Of a stretch of DNA of 64,000 nucleotides, positions 15,956 through 24,355 are shown in pieces. Every line of letters starts with the position of its first letter. Position 1 is the first letter of the stretch. The DNA comes from Thermonema lapsum (lineage in GTDB: Bacteria; Bacteroidota; Bacteroidia; Cytophagales; Thermonemataceae). The translations under genes were made by a program, and so were the position numbers. The stretch covers positions 62,001 to 126,000 of the forward strand of contig NZ_JAASRN010000003.1 of NCBI RefSeq assembly GCF_011761635.1. Reading direction: 5' to 3'. The notes beneath the pieces were generated by a model that saw only the letters and a list, made by a program, of their open reading frames with translations, did not search any database and had not been told where the DNA came from.

Positions 15956-17019
15956 AAACTATGGATTTGATTGATAGCTACTTGCTGGATGGCTTCTTCT
16001 ATCTCCTCTCCGGATACCTCCTCATTGACCAGTGCGTGCCCTATTTTACCCAACAAGGTACAAAGAATTTTGCCACCTTCATTTTTTTTGTCTTGAGTGC
16101 ACAGCTGGGTGATGGCTTTTATGTCTTTCGAGCTGAACAACACCTTGGGGTAATGGGTGTCGATGAAGGTGGCAAGCTGCTGATATTCTTGCGGGGTGAT
16201 ATATTGCCTTTGAAGGCTTATATAAGCTTCTGCTTTGATACCCAACGCTACGGCTTCACCGTGCAACAAAGGCGAATGGCTTTGCAGGCAATAGCTTTCT
16301 ATGGCATGCCCTATGGTGTGTCCGAAGTTCAGGGCTTTGCGCAATCCTTTTTCATGAGGGTCGGCGGCTACAATTGCCGACTTGATGCCAAGCGAACGGG
16401 CTATGACATCGGGCGTTGCCTTTAGGCTATTTGCTTGTAGCTGCTTATGCCATTCGTCGGCGTCGGCAATCAAAAGATGTTTGATGTGTTCGGCAAAACC
16501 GGCTATTATTTCCTTTTGAGGAAGTGTGTTTAAAAAAATGCTGCCTATAAACACCGCGATGGGATTCTGAAATACTCCGATGTGGTTTTTCAAGTCCATG
16601 AAATCTATGCCCACTTTGCCGCCGATGCTGGCATCCAACTGTGAGAGCAGCGTAGTGGGGCAGTGCACAAAGCGGATGCCGCGCTTGTAAGTAGCGGCAC
16701 AAAATCCACCCATGTCGCACAACACGCCACCTCCCAAGTTAAGCAGCAGAGCAGAGCGGTCAGCAGCATGCGTTGTCAGTTGCGCCCATATTTCCCGGCA
16801 AGTATCGAGGTTTTTATGCTCTTCACCTGCCGGAACGCACAGCAAAGTATGAGGGGGCAGTGCTTCTTGCAAGAGAGGGTAGCAGTAGCGCTGCGTGTTT
16901 TCATCGCAAAGTACAAACAGTTGGGAATAAATCTGCCGGCTTAGAAAAAAAGAGAGGCTACCGCTTATATCGTCTTCGACAACCACAGGATAAGGCAATG
17001 GCAAATCAAGTGGATTCAT
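15952..17019 (-). CDS. aroB: 3-dehydroquinate synthase
   Basis: Second step of the shikimate pathway: DAHP to 3-dehydroquinate, NAD- and metal-dependent (355 aa from ATG 17019). The open frame reaches further upstream, but that part lies inside the previous gene and lacks family character. MNPLDLPLPYP is the natural start, and it gives an ATGA overlap with the upstream stop. Visible blocks are GGGVLCDMGGFCAATYKRGI, CPTTLLSQLDASIGGK, NHIGVF, and the metal-binding HGEAVALG and FGHTIGHAIE histidines. Operon order is DAHP synthase/chorismate mutase, aroB, osmC. Confidence 0.96.
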   Translation of the reverse strand: MNPLDLPLPYPVVVEDDISGSLSFFLSRQIYSQLFVLCDENTQRYCYPLLQEALPPHTLLCVPAGEEHKNLDTCREIWAQLTTHAADRSALLLNLGGGVLCDMGGFCAATYKRGIRFVHCPTTLLSQLDASIGGKVGIDFMDLKNHIGVFQNPIAVFIGSIFLNTLPQKEIIAGFAEHIKHLLIADADEWHKQLQANSLKATPDVIARSLGIKSAIVAADPHEKGLRKALNFGHTIGHAIESYCLQSHSPLLHGEAVALGIKAEAYISLQRQYITPQEYQQLATFIDTHYPKVLFSSKDIKAITQLCTQDKKNEGGKILCTLLGKIGHALVNEEVSGEEIEEAIQQVAINQIHSL

Positions 17020-18122
17020 GGTCGGGCTTCGTCTTTGCTTGGCTTTTGCATGACTTCTGTTTGTATGCGTATAGATTCCACGTGAATCAGCTTGTAGATT
17101 TCTGCTATCAACTCGGTATTCAAGTCGTTTTGTTTTGCCCACTCGGAGCGGCTGTGGAAGACTTGGTTCCAGCGTTCAAGTTGGAAGATGGTAATGCCCT
17201 TTTCTTTTTTGTACTCTCCAATCTGTTCTACAATGTCCATACGTTTGGCAAGCAGCTCCACTATTTCGTAGTCTATGTTGTCTATTTTTTGACGCAGACT
17301 TTCCAATATATTGGCATCTAAGGGGTCTTCTATGTTGGGGTGGCGCAGCTCGAGCCGTTGCAGTAGTTCGCGCAGGCTGTAAGGGGTGATTTGTTGCTCA
17401 GCATCACTCCACGCTTCTTTCGGATTGCGATGCACCTCAATCATCATGCCCTCGTAGTTCAAGTCCAATGCTTTCTGCACGATACGCAATAGCAGATCGC
17501 GCCGTCCGGCTATGTGGCTCGGGTCGCAGATAAGCGGCATGTTGGGCAACAGGCGTTTCAGCTCAATGGGTATCTGCCACATGGGCGGGTTGCGGTATTT
17601 GCTTTCTTCATAGGTAGAAAAGCCCCGGTGAATCACAGCCATCTTACGGATGCCCGCCCCATGTAGGCGCTCTATGGCGCCTAACCACAATTTAAGGTCT
17701 GGGTTTACAGGATTTTTTATCATCACAGGTACATCTACTCCACGCAGGGCATCGGCAATGTCTTGCACGTTGAAAGGGTTGACCGTAGTGCGGGCGCCTA
17801 TCCACAAAACATCTACTTCGTGTTTAAGTGCCAGTTCTATGTGCTGAGGGGTGGCTACTTCTATGCAGAAAGGCAGCCCTGTGGCTTTTTTTACGGCTTG
17901 CACCCAAGGCAAGGCTTTGGCGCCGTGCCCTTCGAAAGAGCCCGGGCGTGTGCGTGGTTTCCATATGCCTGCGCGTAGGGCATGCACGCCTACCTCTTTC
18001 AATTTGAGGCAGGTTTCAAAAAGCTGCTCTTCGGTTTCGGCACTACAGGGACCGGCAATAACCAAGGGTCCTTGATGTGGGAGCCATGTTTTTAAGTCGG
18101 CAATGTCAAGTTGTACACTCAT
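17016..18122 (-). CDS. Bifunctional DAHP synthase / chorismate mutase type II
   Basis: Fused enzyme (368 aa) that both opens the shikimate pathway and converts chorismate to prephenate. The N-terminal DAHP synthase is of the KDO8P synthase-like subfamily, with GPCSAE at 24-29, KPRTRPGSFEGHG, ARTTVNPF, KNPVNPD and CDPSHIAGRRDLL. The C-terminal AroQ chorismate mutase covers about 275-368 (LRQKIDNIDYEIVELLAKRM, KEKGITIFQLERW). The fusion is common in Bacteroidota, and the mutase half probably gives prephenate/chorismate feedback control. The start MSVQLDI at 18122 is chosen over an upstream ATG because a -7 box, TACTTTTG, lies at 18157-18150. aroB overlaps its stop by 4 bp. Confidence 0.95.
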   Translation of the reverse strand: MSVQLDIADLKTWLPHQGPLVIAGPCSAETEEQLFETCLKLKEVGVHALRAGIWKPRTRPGSFEGHGAKALPWVQAVKKATGLPFCIEVATPQHIELALKHEVDVLWIGARTTVNPFNVQDIADALRGVDVPVMIKNPVNPDLKLWLGAIERLHGAGIRKMAVIHRGFSTYEESKYRNPPMWQIPIELKRLLPNMPLICDPSHIAGRRDLLLRIVQKALDLNYEGMMIEVHRNPKEAWSDAEQQITPYSLRELLQRLELRHPNIEDPLDANILESLRQKIDNIDYEIVELLAKRMDIVEQIGEYKKEKGITIFQLERWNQVFHSRSEWAKQNDLNTELIAEIYKLIHVESIRIQTEVMQKPSKDEARP

Positions 18123-18149
18123 AGCTGTGAGTTCTGGGTTTATATTCCA

Positions 18150-18157
18150 CAAAAGTA
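18150..18157 (-). promoter_or_regulatory. -7 box of the aromatic pathway operon
   Basis: The minus strand reads TACTTTTG, a match to TAnnTTTG, 28 bp before the ATG at 18122. It follows the pncB terminator hairpin, so the aromatic genes have their own start. No clear -33 box is visible. Confidence 0.45.
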
Positions 18158-18164
18158 CAGAAAG

Positions 18165-18198
18165 CGGCTTGCTTAATAAAATACAACAAAGCAAGCCG
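18165..18198 (-). terminator. Terminator hairpin after pncB
   Basis: CGGCTTGCTT (18165-18174) pairs perfectly with AAGCAAGCCG (18189-18198). On the minus strand it comes about 20 nt after the pncB stop and is followed by a moderately U-rich run. Confidence 0.6.
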
Positions 18199-18218
18199 GC
18201 GCATAGTTCTGTACGAGA

Positions 18219-19694
18219 CTAATGTGGGCGTAGTTGCTCTATGAGGTCTTCGCGTAAGTGATAGAGACTTTTTTCCAAGCCCGCAGGGTAAAGGTGTGGA
18301 TTTACAAAACGCTTGATGCTGCTGTGCAACTTATCGAGTTCGCTTTGCCTGTGGTGGCGAATGCTTTTCAAGGTAGGTGGGTCATATATCAGTTTGCCTT
18401 TTTCAAATATCGGTATTAGCAAATCTTTGCTTTCGAAGGCTTCGTTTGAAAGGCGTTTGCGTCGGATGGGGTCTTGGGGGTCTACTATGGTGAAGCTGTT
18501 GCCTGTGGGTGGGTTCAGTTCATCATAAATCATGTCGCCCACATAAAGCCCGCGCGAGGCATCGTAGAAGCGCTTGACCTGCAGCTTGCCGGGTATTGAC
18601 ACCTTGACGCTTTGCTCCGATAGCTTGATTTTATATTCCCATTTGCCTGTTTGGGTATCTTTCAGCGCAGCTATTTTGTACACGCCACCCAAAGCAGGTT
18701 GGTCAAAGGCTGTAACCAGCTTGGTGCCAATGCCCCATATGTCGATGCGTGCCCCCTGTTGTTTGAGACTCTCGACTATGTGCTCGTCTAAATCGTTACT
18801 GGCTACAATTTTGGTATTGTGGAAGCCGGCGTCGTCGAGCAGCTTGCGGGCTTCTATGCTCAAATAAGCTAAGTCGCCGGAGTCAAGGCGTATGCCTGCC
18901 AACTCGTAGCCCCGGGCACGCAGTGCTTGTCCTACTTGTATGGCTTTCTTCACCCCTTCGATGGTGTCGTAGGTATCTACCAGCAGAATGCAGTTGTTGG
19001 GCATGGCTTGCGCATAGGCTTGAAAGGCTTCTGCTTCGCTGTCGAACGACATCACCCAGCTGTGGGCATGGGTGCCTTTGACAGGAATACCCAGCAGCTT
19101 GCCTGCCAGCACGTTGGAGGTGCCGTCGCACCCGCCAATATAGGCGGCGCGCGAAGCAGAAAAGCCCCCGTCGATACCTTGGGCACGACGCAGACCAAAC
19201 TCCAACACTGGGTCTTCCTTAGCTGCCAATCGGATGCGGGCTGCCTTAGTGGCTATGAGTGTTTGAAAATTCATGATGTTGAGCAGGGGCGTTTCTAATA
19301 TCTGGCACTGCCACAAAGGACCTTGTATGCGCAATAAAGGCTCATTGGGAAAAACCACGCTCCCTTCGGGTACCGCCATCAGGTCGCAGCTGAAACAGCT
19401 GTTTTTTAGAAAATTCAAAAATGCCTCCTCAAACAAAGGTTTGCCGTCGTTGCCGGTGAGTGTTGCCAAATAGTGTAGGTCGGCATCGGTAAAAGAGAAA
19501 TGCTGCAGGTAATCTATGACGTCTTCTAAACCGCATGTTATGGTAAATCCACCCTGAAAGGGATGTTTGCGAAAATAAAGATGAAAAATAGCTTCTTGCT
19601 CTGCTTTGCCGCTTTTCCAGTAGGCGTAAGCCATCGTGATTTGGTAGAAGTCGGTATGCAGGCTCAACGATTCCTTGTAAAGACGTGTATGCAT
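18219..19694 (-). CDS. pncB: Nicotinate phosphoribosyltransferase
   Basis: Makes nicotinate mononucleotide from nicotinate and PRPP in NAD salvage (491 aa). The start MHTRLYKESLSLHTDFYQI is chosen at 19694 because the upstream eight residues of the frame are atypical. LHTDFYQITMAYAYW is the family's N-terminal signature. LVDTYDTIEGVKKA and GIRLDSGDLAYLS form the phosphate-binding core, and NDLDE and GIGTKLVT follow. A C-terminal extension of about 70 residues, typical of the longer bacterial form, is present. A hairpin ends the transcript before the aromatic operon. Confidence 0.95.
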   Translation of the reverse strand: MHTRLYKESLSLHTDFYQITMAYAYWKSGKAEQEAIFHLYFRKHPFQGGFTITCGLEDVIDYLQHFSFTDADLHYLATLTGNDGKPLFEEAFLNFLKNSCFSCDLMAVPEGSVVFPNEPLLRIQGPLWQCQILETPLLNIMNFQTLIATKAARIRLAAKEDPVLEFGLRRAQGIDGGFSASRAAYIGGCDGTSNVLAGKLLGIPVKGTHAHSWVMSFDSEAEAFQAYAQAMPNNCILLVDTYDTIEGVKKAIQVGQALRARGYELAGIRLDSGDLAYLSIEARKLLDDAGFHNTKIVASNDLDEHIVESLKQQGARIDIWGIGTKLVTAFDQPALGGVYKIAALKDTQTGKWEYKIKLSEQSVKVSIPGKLQVKRFYDASRGLYVGDMIYDELNPPTGNSFTIVDPQDPIRRKRLSNEAFESKDLLIPIFEKGKLIYDPPTLKSIRHHRQSELDKLHSSIKRFVNPHLYPAGLEKSLYHLREDLIEQLRPH

Positions 19695-19736
19695 AAGCGC
19701 ATGCTTTTTTGAACGCAATAAATTGAAAATAATTTT

Positions 19737-19744
19737 TATTTTTG
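19737..19744 (+). promoter_or_regulatory. -7 box for the sensor-upp transcript
   Basis: TATTTTTG fits TAnnTTTG, 33 bp before the sensor ATG at 19778. The surroundings are A/T rich. A TTTG at 19708-19711 is 25 bp upstream, longer than the usual spacer. Confidence 0.4.
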
Positions 19745-19777
19745 GAATAAGTATGTGCAGTTTTTCAAAGTGTTTTT

Positions 19778-22357
19778 ATGAAAGGCAAGGCGGTTCAGAA
19801 CAAATTTCCTTCTATTATTCGCAGGCGCATGTTCTATAGTACTGCTGCGGCTACCCTCTTGGTGATGTTTGCAGTTTGGAGTTCGTGGCGCTTATGGCAG
19901 ACTACCGAGGACGAGCATGCCTACATAGAAGAAGTGTTGTACCCTTCGCAGCGGCACTTGCTTTCAGTGAGCCGTTTGGTTGAGCGTACCAACCAAGCCA
20001 CACTTTTTCGCATCTTGTTTGATGATGAAAAATATGAACTGGAGCATAGTCGGCTGTGGAAATATGAAATACAACCCCTGATGGATAGCCTCCAAGCGCA
20101 AGAGCGCACTTGGCATAGTGTTGATGACCGCACCTTGCTCCAAGATGTAACCATCAGCCTGCAGAAGCTTTATATTCAGCAGTTTGCTTTTATTAAAAAG
20201 TACAAAATAGACAAGGCTTTCAAGAGTGAGCAGGAAATGTATGAGCAGGCATTGGAAGAAGTGAAGCGAGAAGGCGCTACGCCCAGCCTTTTCAATACTC
20301 CCGTGGTGAAAGATTCGCTTGCCGAAGTCGCTGTTACAGACTCCTTGCCGCAAGAGCTACCAGAGGGTTTCCCCTCTGACGGGAAAGAAAGCAGCTTGCT
20401 TGATGCACCCACAGAAACAAGAACCAGCAATCCTTTGCTGCAGGAATATCAACGCAGAGTGGCACCTATAGCCGATAAAGTGCAGGCAGAGACAGCACGC
20501 CTGTTGCTGAACTTCGACGGGCAGTTGCGTTTGTCGCGCGAGCTGGTCGCCCGCAATCGCCTGCTGATGATTATAGAAGGGGTGATTGTTTTGATTGTCC
20601 TGTTTGTGTTGATGCTTTTGGGAAGCCGCTGGGCTTATGTGCGCTTATCTTCTGGTTTGCGTCGCCTGCATCATTTCTTTGCTGAGTTGGCTCAGACGAA
20701 TGTGCCCGCAACAGTGCCTGTTTCACAAGACGAGCTGGGGCGTTTGTGCGTTGATGGGATACAAATACGTGAAAACATGCAGATTATCCGAAATTTTGCC
20801 GAAGAGGTTGCCAAAGGGCACTTAGAAGCTGAGTTGGAAGGCTTGCCCGAAGGCGAGGTGGCGGTTTCCTTGAAGAAGATGCGGCAGGCGCTCATCGAGG
20901 TGGCTCAGCAAGAAAGAGAGCGCAGTTGGATAACCGAAGGCTTAAATCTCTTTGCCGATATATTGCGTCGTACCGACGACGTACAGGCGATGTACGATGA
21001 ATTGATGCGTGAGCTGGTGCGTTATGTGGGCGCTCAACAAGCCGCTCTTTTCGTTTTGAAAAGCGAAGAAGACGAAGAGACGCACTTGGAACTGACCTCT
21101 TTTTACGCTTTTGACCGCAAACGCCTGATGAAAAAAGAGATAAGCAAAGGAGAAGGTTTGGTGGGGCAATGCTGGGTGGAAGGCAACACCATCTATTTAC
21201 TGAAGGTGCCGGAGCAGTATGTAGAAATTAGTGGTGGCATGGGAAGTGAAAAGCCTCGCTCTTTGTTGATAGTACCCTTGAAAGCACGCGACAGAACCTT
21301 AGGGGTGTTGGAGCTGGCTTCTTTTCATCCGATGGGTGAAAAAGAGCGTCGTTTTGTCGAAGAGCTTGCAAGCGACATAGGCTCAACCCTCTTTTCGTTG
21401 CAAAGCGCCGAACAAACGCGCCGTCTGTTGGAAGAGTCGCGCCTCATTACCGAACAGATGCGCCTGCAGGAAGAAGAGTTGCAAAAGGAAATTAACCGTC
21501 TGGTAGGAGAAGTCAGACAACTGAAATATGAGAGCAAAGAATATCGCACCTTGCTGGATGCCATTCGTGAAAAAGCCATTGTGATGGAGTTTGACAGCAA
21601 CGGCAACTTTATCTACGTAAACGAGCGTTTTTGTGAAATCACTGGCTTCGAGAAAGAGGACCTTCTCGGTAAGTCGCGCATGATATATGCGCCGGCAGAC
21701 GCTGACCCCGCTGAATTTAACCTGCTGTGGTCACAGTTGAGCAGCGGTGTTTATCTGGAAAAAGAGCTCAAACGCTCCCGTAAAGACGGTACGCCTTTTT
21801 GGTTGCGCGCACAGTTGTTCCCTATCCATGACGAAAAAGGTGAATTCAAAAAAGTATTGTGTATAGCCACCGACATCACGGGTAAGGTGCAAAGCACGCA
21901 GCGCATGATGCGTTCGCAACAGGAGTTGAGTGCCAAGCAGCTTGCCTTTGAGCGCGCATGCATTAGTATAGAAACCGATAAACATTTTCATATTTTGGAC
22001 ATCAATGAGTATGCCTGTCGTTTGTTGGGCATTGAACGTGAGCAAGCATTGCATGCTCATCTCGATGAACTGGTGCTGGGGCGTCTTGATTTTGATGACC
22101 TCCTCCGCCGCCTTGAGCAAGATGAGGTAGTCAGTGGCGATGTACTGATGGCTGCCCAAGATTTTCAGTACAAATATGTGCGCTTGACTGCAGTGGCTGC
22201 CCGAAACATCAATCAAGAAATAGAGCACGTCTTTTTCATTGGTTTAGACTTGTCGGCAGATAAACACCGCGAGATAGATTTGCAAGCAAAAGTGGAAGCT
22301 CTCGAGAAAAAAGTTTATCGTTTAGAGCGAAATATTGAAGAGCTCAAACAGCTTTAG
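19778..22357 (+). CDS. Membrane GAF-PAS-PAS sensor protein without a catalytic output domain
   Basis: 859 aa. A basic start leads to a membrane helix at about 20-40, then an extracytoplasmic region of some 220 residues containing a Pro/Ser/Glu-rich stretch (165-215). A second membrane helix lies at 263-283 and a HAMP-like linker at 284-380. A GAF domain spans about 400-545, a coiled coil 545-590, one PAS domain 595-705 (FIYVNERFCEITGFEKEDLLG) and a second PAS 715-835, with a final heptad coiled coil. There is no histidine kinase, GGDEF, EAL, cyclase or chemoreceptor tip. It could signal through a partner or be a scaffold. Only 28 bp separate it from upp, so the two are co-transcribed. Confidence 0.85.
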   Translation: MKGKAVQNKFPSIIRRRMFYSTAAATLLVMFAVWSSWRLWQTTEDEHAYIEEVLYPSQRHLLSVSRLVERTNQATLFRILFDDEKYELEHSRLWKYEIQPLMDSLQAQERTWHSVDDRTLLQDVTISLQKLYIQQFAFIKKYKIDKAFKSEQEMYEQALEEVKREGATPSLFNTPVVKDSLAEVAVTDSLPQELPEGFPSDGKESSLLDAPTETRTSNPLLQEYQRRVAPIADKVQAETARLLLNFDGQLRLSRELVARNRLLMIIEGVIVLIVLFVLMLLGSRWAYVRLSSGLRRLHHFFAELAQTNVPATVPVSQDELGRLCVDGIQIRENMQIIRNFAEEVAKGHLEAELEGLPEGEVAVSLKKMRQALIEVAQQERERSWITEGLNLFADILRRTDDVQAMYDELMRELVRYVGAQQAALFVLKSEEDEETHLELTSFYAFDRKRLMKKEISKGEGLVGQCWVEGNTIYLLKVPEQYVEISGGMGSEKPRSLLIVPLKARDRTLGVLELASFHPMGEKERRFVEELASDIGSTLFSLQSAEQTRRLLEESRLITEQMRLQEEELQKEINRLVGEVRQLKYESKEYRTLLDAIREKAIVMEFDSNGNFIYVNERFCEITGFEKEDLLGKSRMIYAPADADPAEFNLLWSQLSSGVYLEKELKRSRKDGTPFWLRAQLFPIHDEKGEFKKVLCIATDITGKVQSTQRMMRSQQELSAKQLAFERACISIETDKHFHILDINEYACRLLGIEREQALHAHLDELVLGRLDFDDLLRRLEQDEVVSGDVLMAAQDFQYKYVRLTAVAARNINQEIEHVFFIGLDLSADKHREIDLQAKVEALEKKVYRLERNIEELKQL

Positions 22358-22385
22358 TACTTTTGGGCTGTTTCAACTATATAAA

Positions 22386-23054
22386 ATGATGTCCACACTG
22401 TTTGTTTTGAGTGAACAGCCATCTATTGCCCATCACTTTTTGGCAGATGTACGCTCATTGGAAAAGCAACGAGACCGGCGTCTTTTTTGGGAGAGCATGG
22501 AACGCCTGGGCTATTTGCTGGCTTACGAGCTCTCTAAGCAACTTCGCTATGAGTGGGTCACCGTGACCACCCCCTTAGGTACCAAACAGCACTATTGCTT
22601 GTCGTCGCCTCTGGTGCTGGGAGTTATTTTAAGGGCGGCTATTCCTCTCTACGAAGGGGTGCGTCGTATGTTCCCCGAAGCCGATACCGCTTTTGTAGGG
22701 GAATATCGCAAAGAAGGAAGTGAAAAGAAAGGAGCAGCAGGGGTAGAAATAGAGCAGTTTTACGCTGCTACTCCTTCGCTTTCAGGGCGCACCCTCATTT
22801 TGATAGACCCCATGTTGGCTACTGGCAAGTCTATTGTAACGGCTTACCGTGCCCTGACAGACAAGGGAGGTACACCACAAGCCTTGCATATTATCTCGGT
22901 GATTGCGGCTCGTCAAGGGGTCGAGTATGTGCAAAAGCATCTGCCCGGCGTGCATTGCTGGACAGCAGACTTAGACCCTGCCCTGAATGATAAGGCATAC
23001 ATTGTACCCGGCTTGGGCGATGCCGGCGATTTGGCTTTTGGCGAGAAACTGTAA
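22386..23054 (+). CDS. upp: Uracil phosphoribosyltransferase
   Basis: Pyrimidine salvage enzyme converting uracil and PRPP to UMP (222 aa). The PRPP-binding motif LIDPMLATGKS covers 139-149, and the uracil-binding end YIVPGLGDAGDLAFG is intact at the C-terminus. LSSPLVLGVILRAAIPLYEGV contains the conserved Arg of the active site. Either ATG (22386 or 22389) could be used. The longer frame into the preceding gene adds 17 atypical residues. It follows the sensor gene by 28 bp and is ended by a bidirectional hairpin. Confidence 0.94.
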   Translation: MMSTLFVLSEQPSIAHHFLADVRSLEKQRDRRLFWESMERLGYLLAYELSKQLRYEWVTVTTPLGTKQHYCLSSPLVLGVILRAAIPLYEGVRRMFPEADTAFVGEYRKEGSEKKGAAGVEIEQFYAATPSLSGRTLILIDPMLATGKSIVTAYRALTDKGGTPQALHIISVIAARQGVEYVQKHLPGVHCWTADLDPALNDKAYIVPGLGDAGDLAFGEKL

Positions 23055-23183
23055 TGTAAGCACAAGCCCGAATGCTGTGTTTGCGCTTTTATTGCCTTGT
23101 TACATGAAGTGAGCAATGGCATGCTCCTTTGTGCTCCGATTAAAAGGAAAGTAGGCATACCAGCGTTTTTCTCAGAGGCATAA

Positions 23184-23216
23184 AAAAAGAGGGACTTTAA
23201 GAAAGCCCCTCTTTTT
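23184..23216. terminator. Bidirectional terminator between upp and a lipoprotein gene
   Basis: AAAAAGAGGG (23184-23193) pairs with CCCTCTTTTT (23207-23216). A and T runs flank both sides, so it can end the upp transcript on the plus strand and the lipoprotein transcript on the minus strand. Confidence 0.75.
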
Positions 23217-23243
23217 AAGTATTTTGGCTTGTGAAGGTGCCGT

Positions 23244-24233
23244 TTATCTTTGCACTACATATTTCATTACCACCCTCTTACCTGTGCCTGAATTTTCAAT
23301 GCTTTCTACTTTTATCACCCCTTTTTTGCCCATATCATTAACGAAAGAATATGTTCCACCTTGGGTAATGACTATATATTCTTGGCTGCTGCTGAAGCTT
23401 AATTCGTCCACATCATCGGCAGTGGCAGTAGCGGGGCTTAGCGTGGTGGTGGCAAAATAGGTGTTGGTACTGGAAGATTTGTTTGCCCCGGCAGAACCAA
23501 AGTTGAAGTTGGTGCCAAACAAGGCAGCATCATTATCGGAAGCGCGCAAAGCAGGAGAGATTAGGACAATTTTATCGGGACCTACGCTGCCACCGGTAGT
23601 TCGTCCGAGCGTAATATCTATTTTGCTGGCATCGGTGTTGGAAAGAGCGTCCACTTGCGAAGTGGTATATACTGTTCCGTTGTCAGTGCGCAGATAGCTG
23701 CCTTCGATAGCACCTTGGTCTCCTAAGGTAACTGTTACTATGCTGCTAAGAAGTGGTGCAGAACCTCCGGAACCAACATTCACGTTTTCTACTCGACCGC
23801 TGCCAGCTTGACCCACCGTAAAGAAGAACGAACGCTCTACGGTACGCCCGCCGTTGGCGCCTCTGTCTTTGGCACTTACCCGTACTTGTACTCGCGTGCC
23901 GTTAATCAAGTTGCTGGAAACAGGGACATTTAAAGTAGCTTCATAAGTAGTATTGTCTTCGGTGAAGCCGCTTTTCTTGGGGTAGTTTTCAAGGTTTTGA
24001 ACCGGCAAGCCGGAGACAATTAGCTCCACATTCACCAATCTTAGCTTTTCTGGAGCATAGATTTTTACACCTAATGTGAAGGTGGTGCCAGTGTTGAAAG
24101 CATAGGTAGCATCTGGTGTGCTTGTGAAGTCAATAGTAGGTAGCGGGGCTTCAGGGTCCTTTTTACAAGAGCTAAGAAATACGACACTGGCTGCTACCAG
24201 TAAGTTCAGTAGGATTAAATTCATTTTTCTCAT
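23244..24233 (-). CDS. Lipoprotein of unknown function
   Basis: 329-aa secreted lipoprotein. The signal peptide ends in the lipobox FLSSC with the lipidated cysteine at 23. The mature part is rich in Ser, Thr, Gly and beta-strand patterns (one or two Ig-like folds), with no catalytic motif that I recognise. The start MRKMNLILL at 24233 gives a normal signal peptide, while the eight residues upstream do not. A terminator at 24302-24330 separates it from the SGNH-FadL transcript, so it is its own unit. No match to a named family can be made by eye. Confidence 0.8.
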   Translation of the reverse strand: MRKMNLILLNLLVAASVVFLSSCKKDPEAPLPTIDFTSTPDATYAFNTGTTFTLGVKIYAPEKLRLVNVELIVSGLPVQNLENYPKKSGFTEDNTTYEATLNVPVSSNLINGTRVQVRVSAKDRGANGGRTVERSFFFTVGQAGSGRVENVNVGSGGSAPLLSSIVTVTLGDQGAIEGSYLRTDNGTVYTTSQVDALSNTDASKIDITLGRTTGGSVGPDKIVLISPALRASDNDAALFGTNFNFGSAGANKSSSTNTYFATTTLSPATATADDVDELSFSSSQEYIVITQGGTYSFVNDMGKKGVIKVESIENSGTGKRVVMKYVVQR

Positions 24234-24301
24234 AGGACAAAATAGTTTTTGTTGCACTCTTGCATGCTTTTCAAATTTTGTGCCATGCTTATATTTAACA
24301 C

Positions 24302-24330
24302 AAAAAAACCTGCCTTTAAGGCAGGTTTTG
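24302..24330 (-). terminator. Terminator of the FadL-SGNH transcript
   Basis: AAAACCTGCC (24305-24314) pairs with GGCAGGTTTT (24320-24329) around a 5-nt loop. On the minus strand it follows the SGNH stop by about 25 nt and ends in seven U, the hallmark of an intrinsic terminator. Confidence 0.8.
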
Positions 24331-24355
24331 GGAAATTCATGAGGCTTTGTAAATC

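Noticed and set aside
15952-17142. Longer aroB frame starting at 17142
   Set aside because: The extra 41 residues lie within the upstream gene and lack family character. ATG 17019 gives the typical start and an ATGA overlap.
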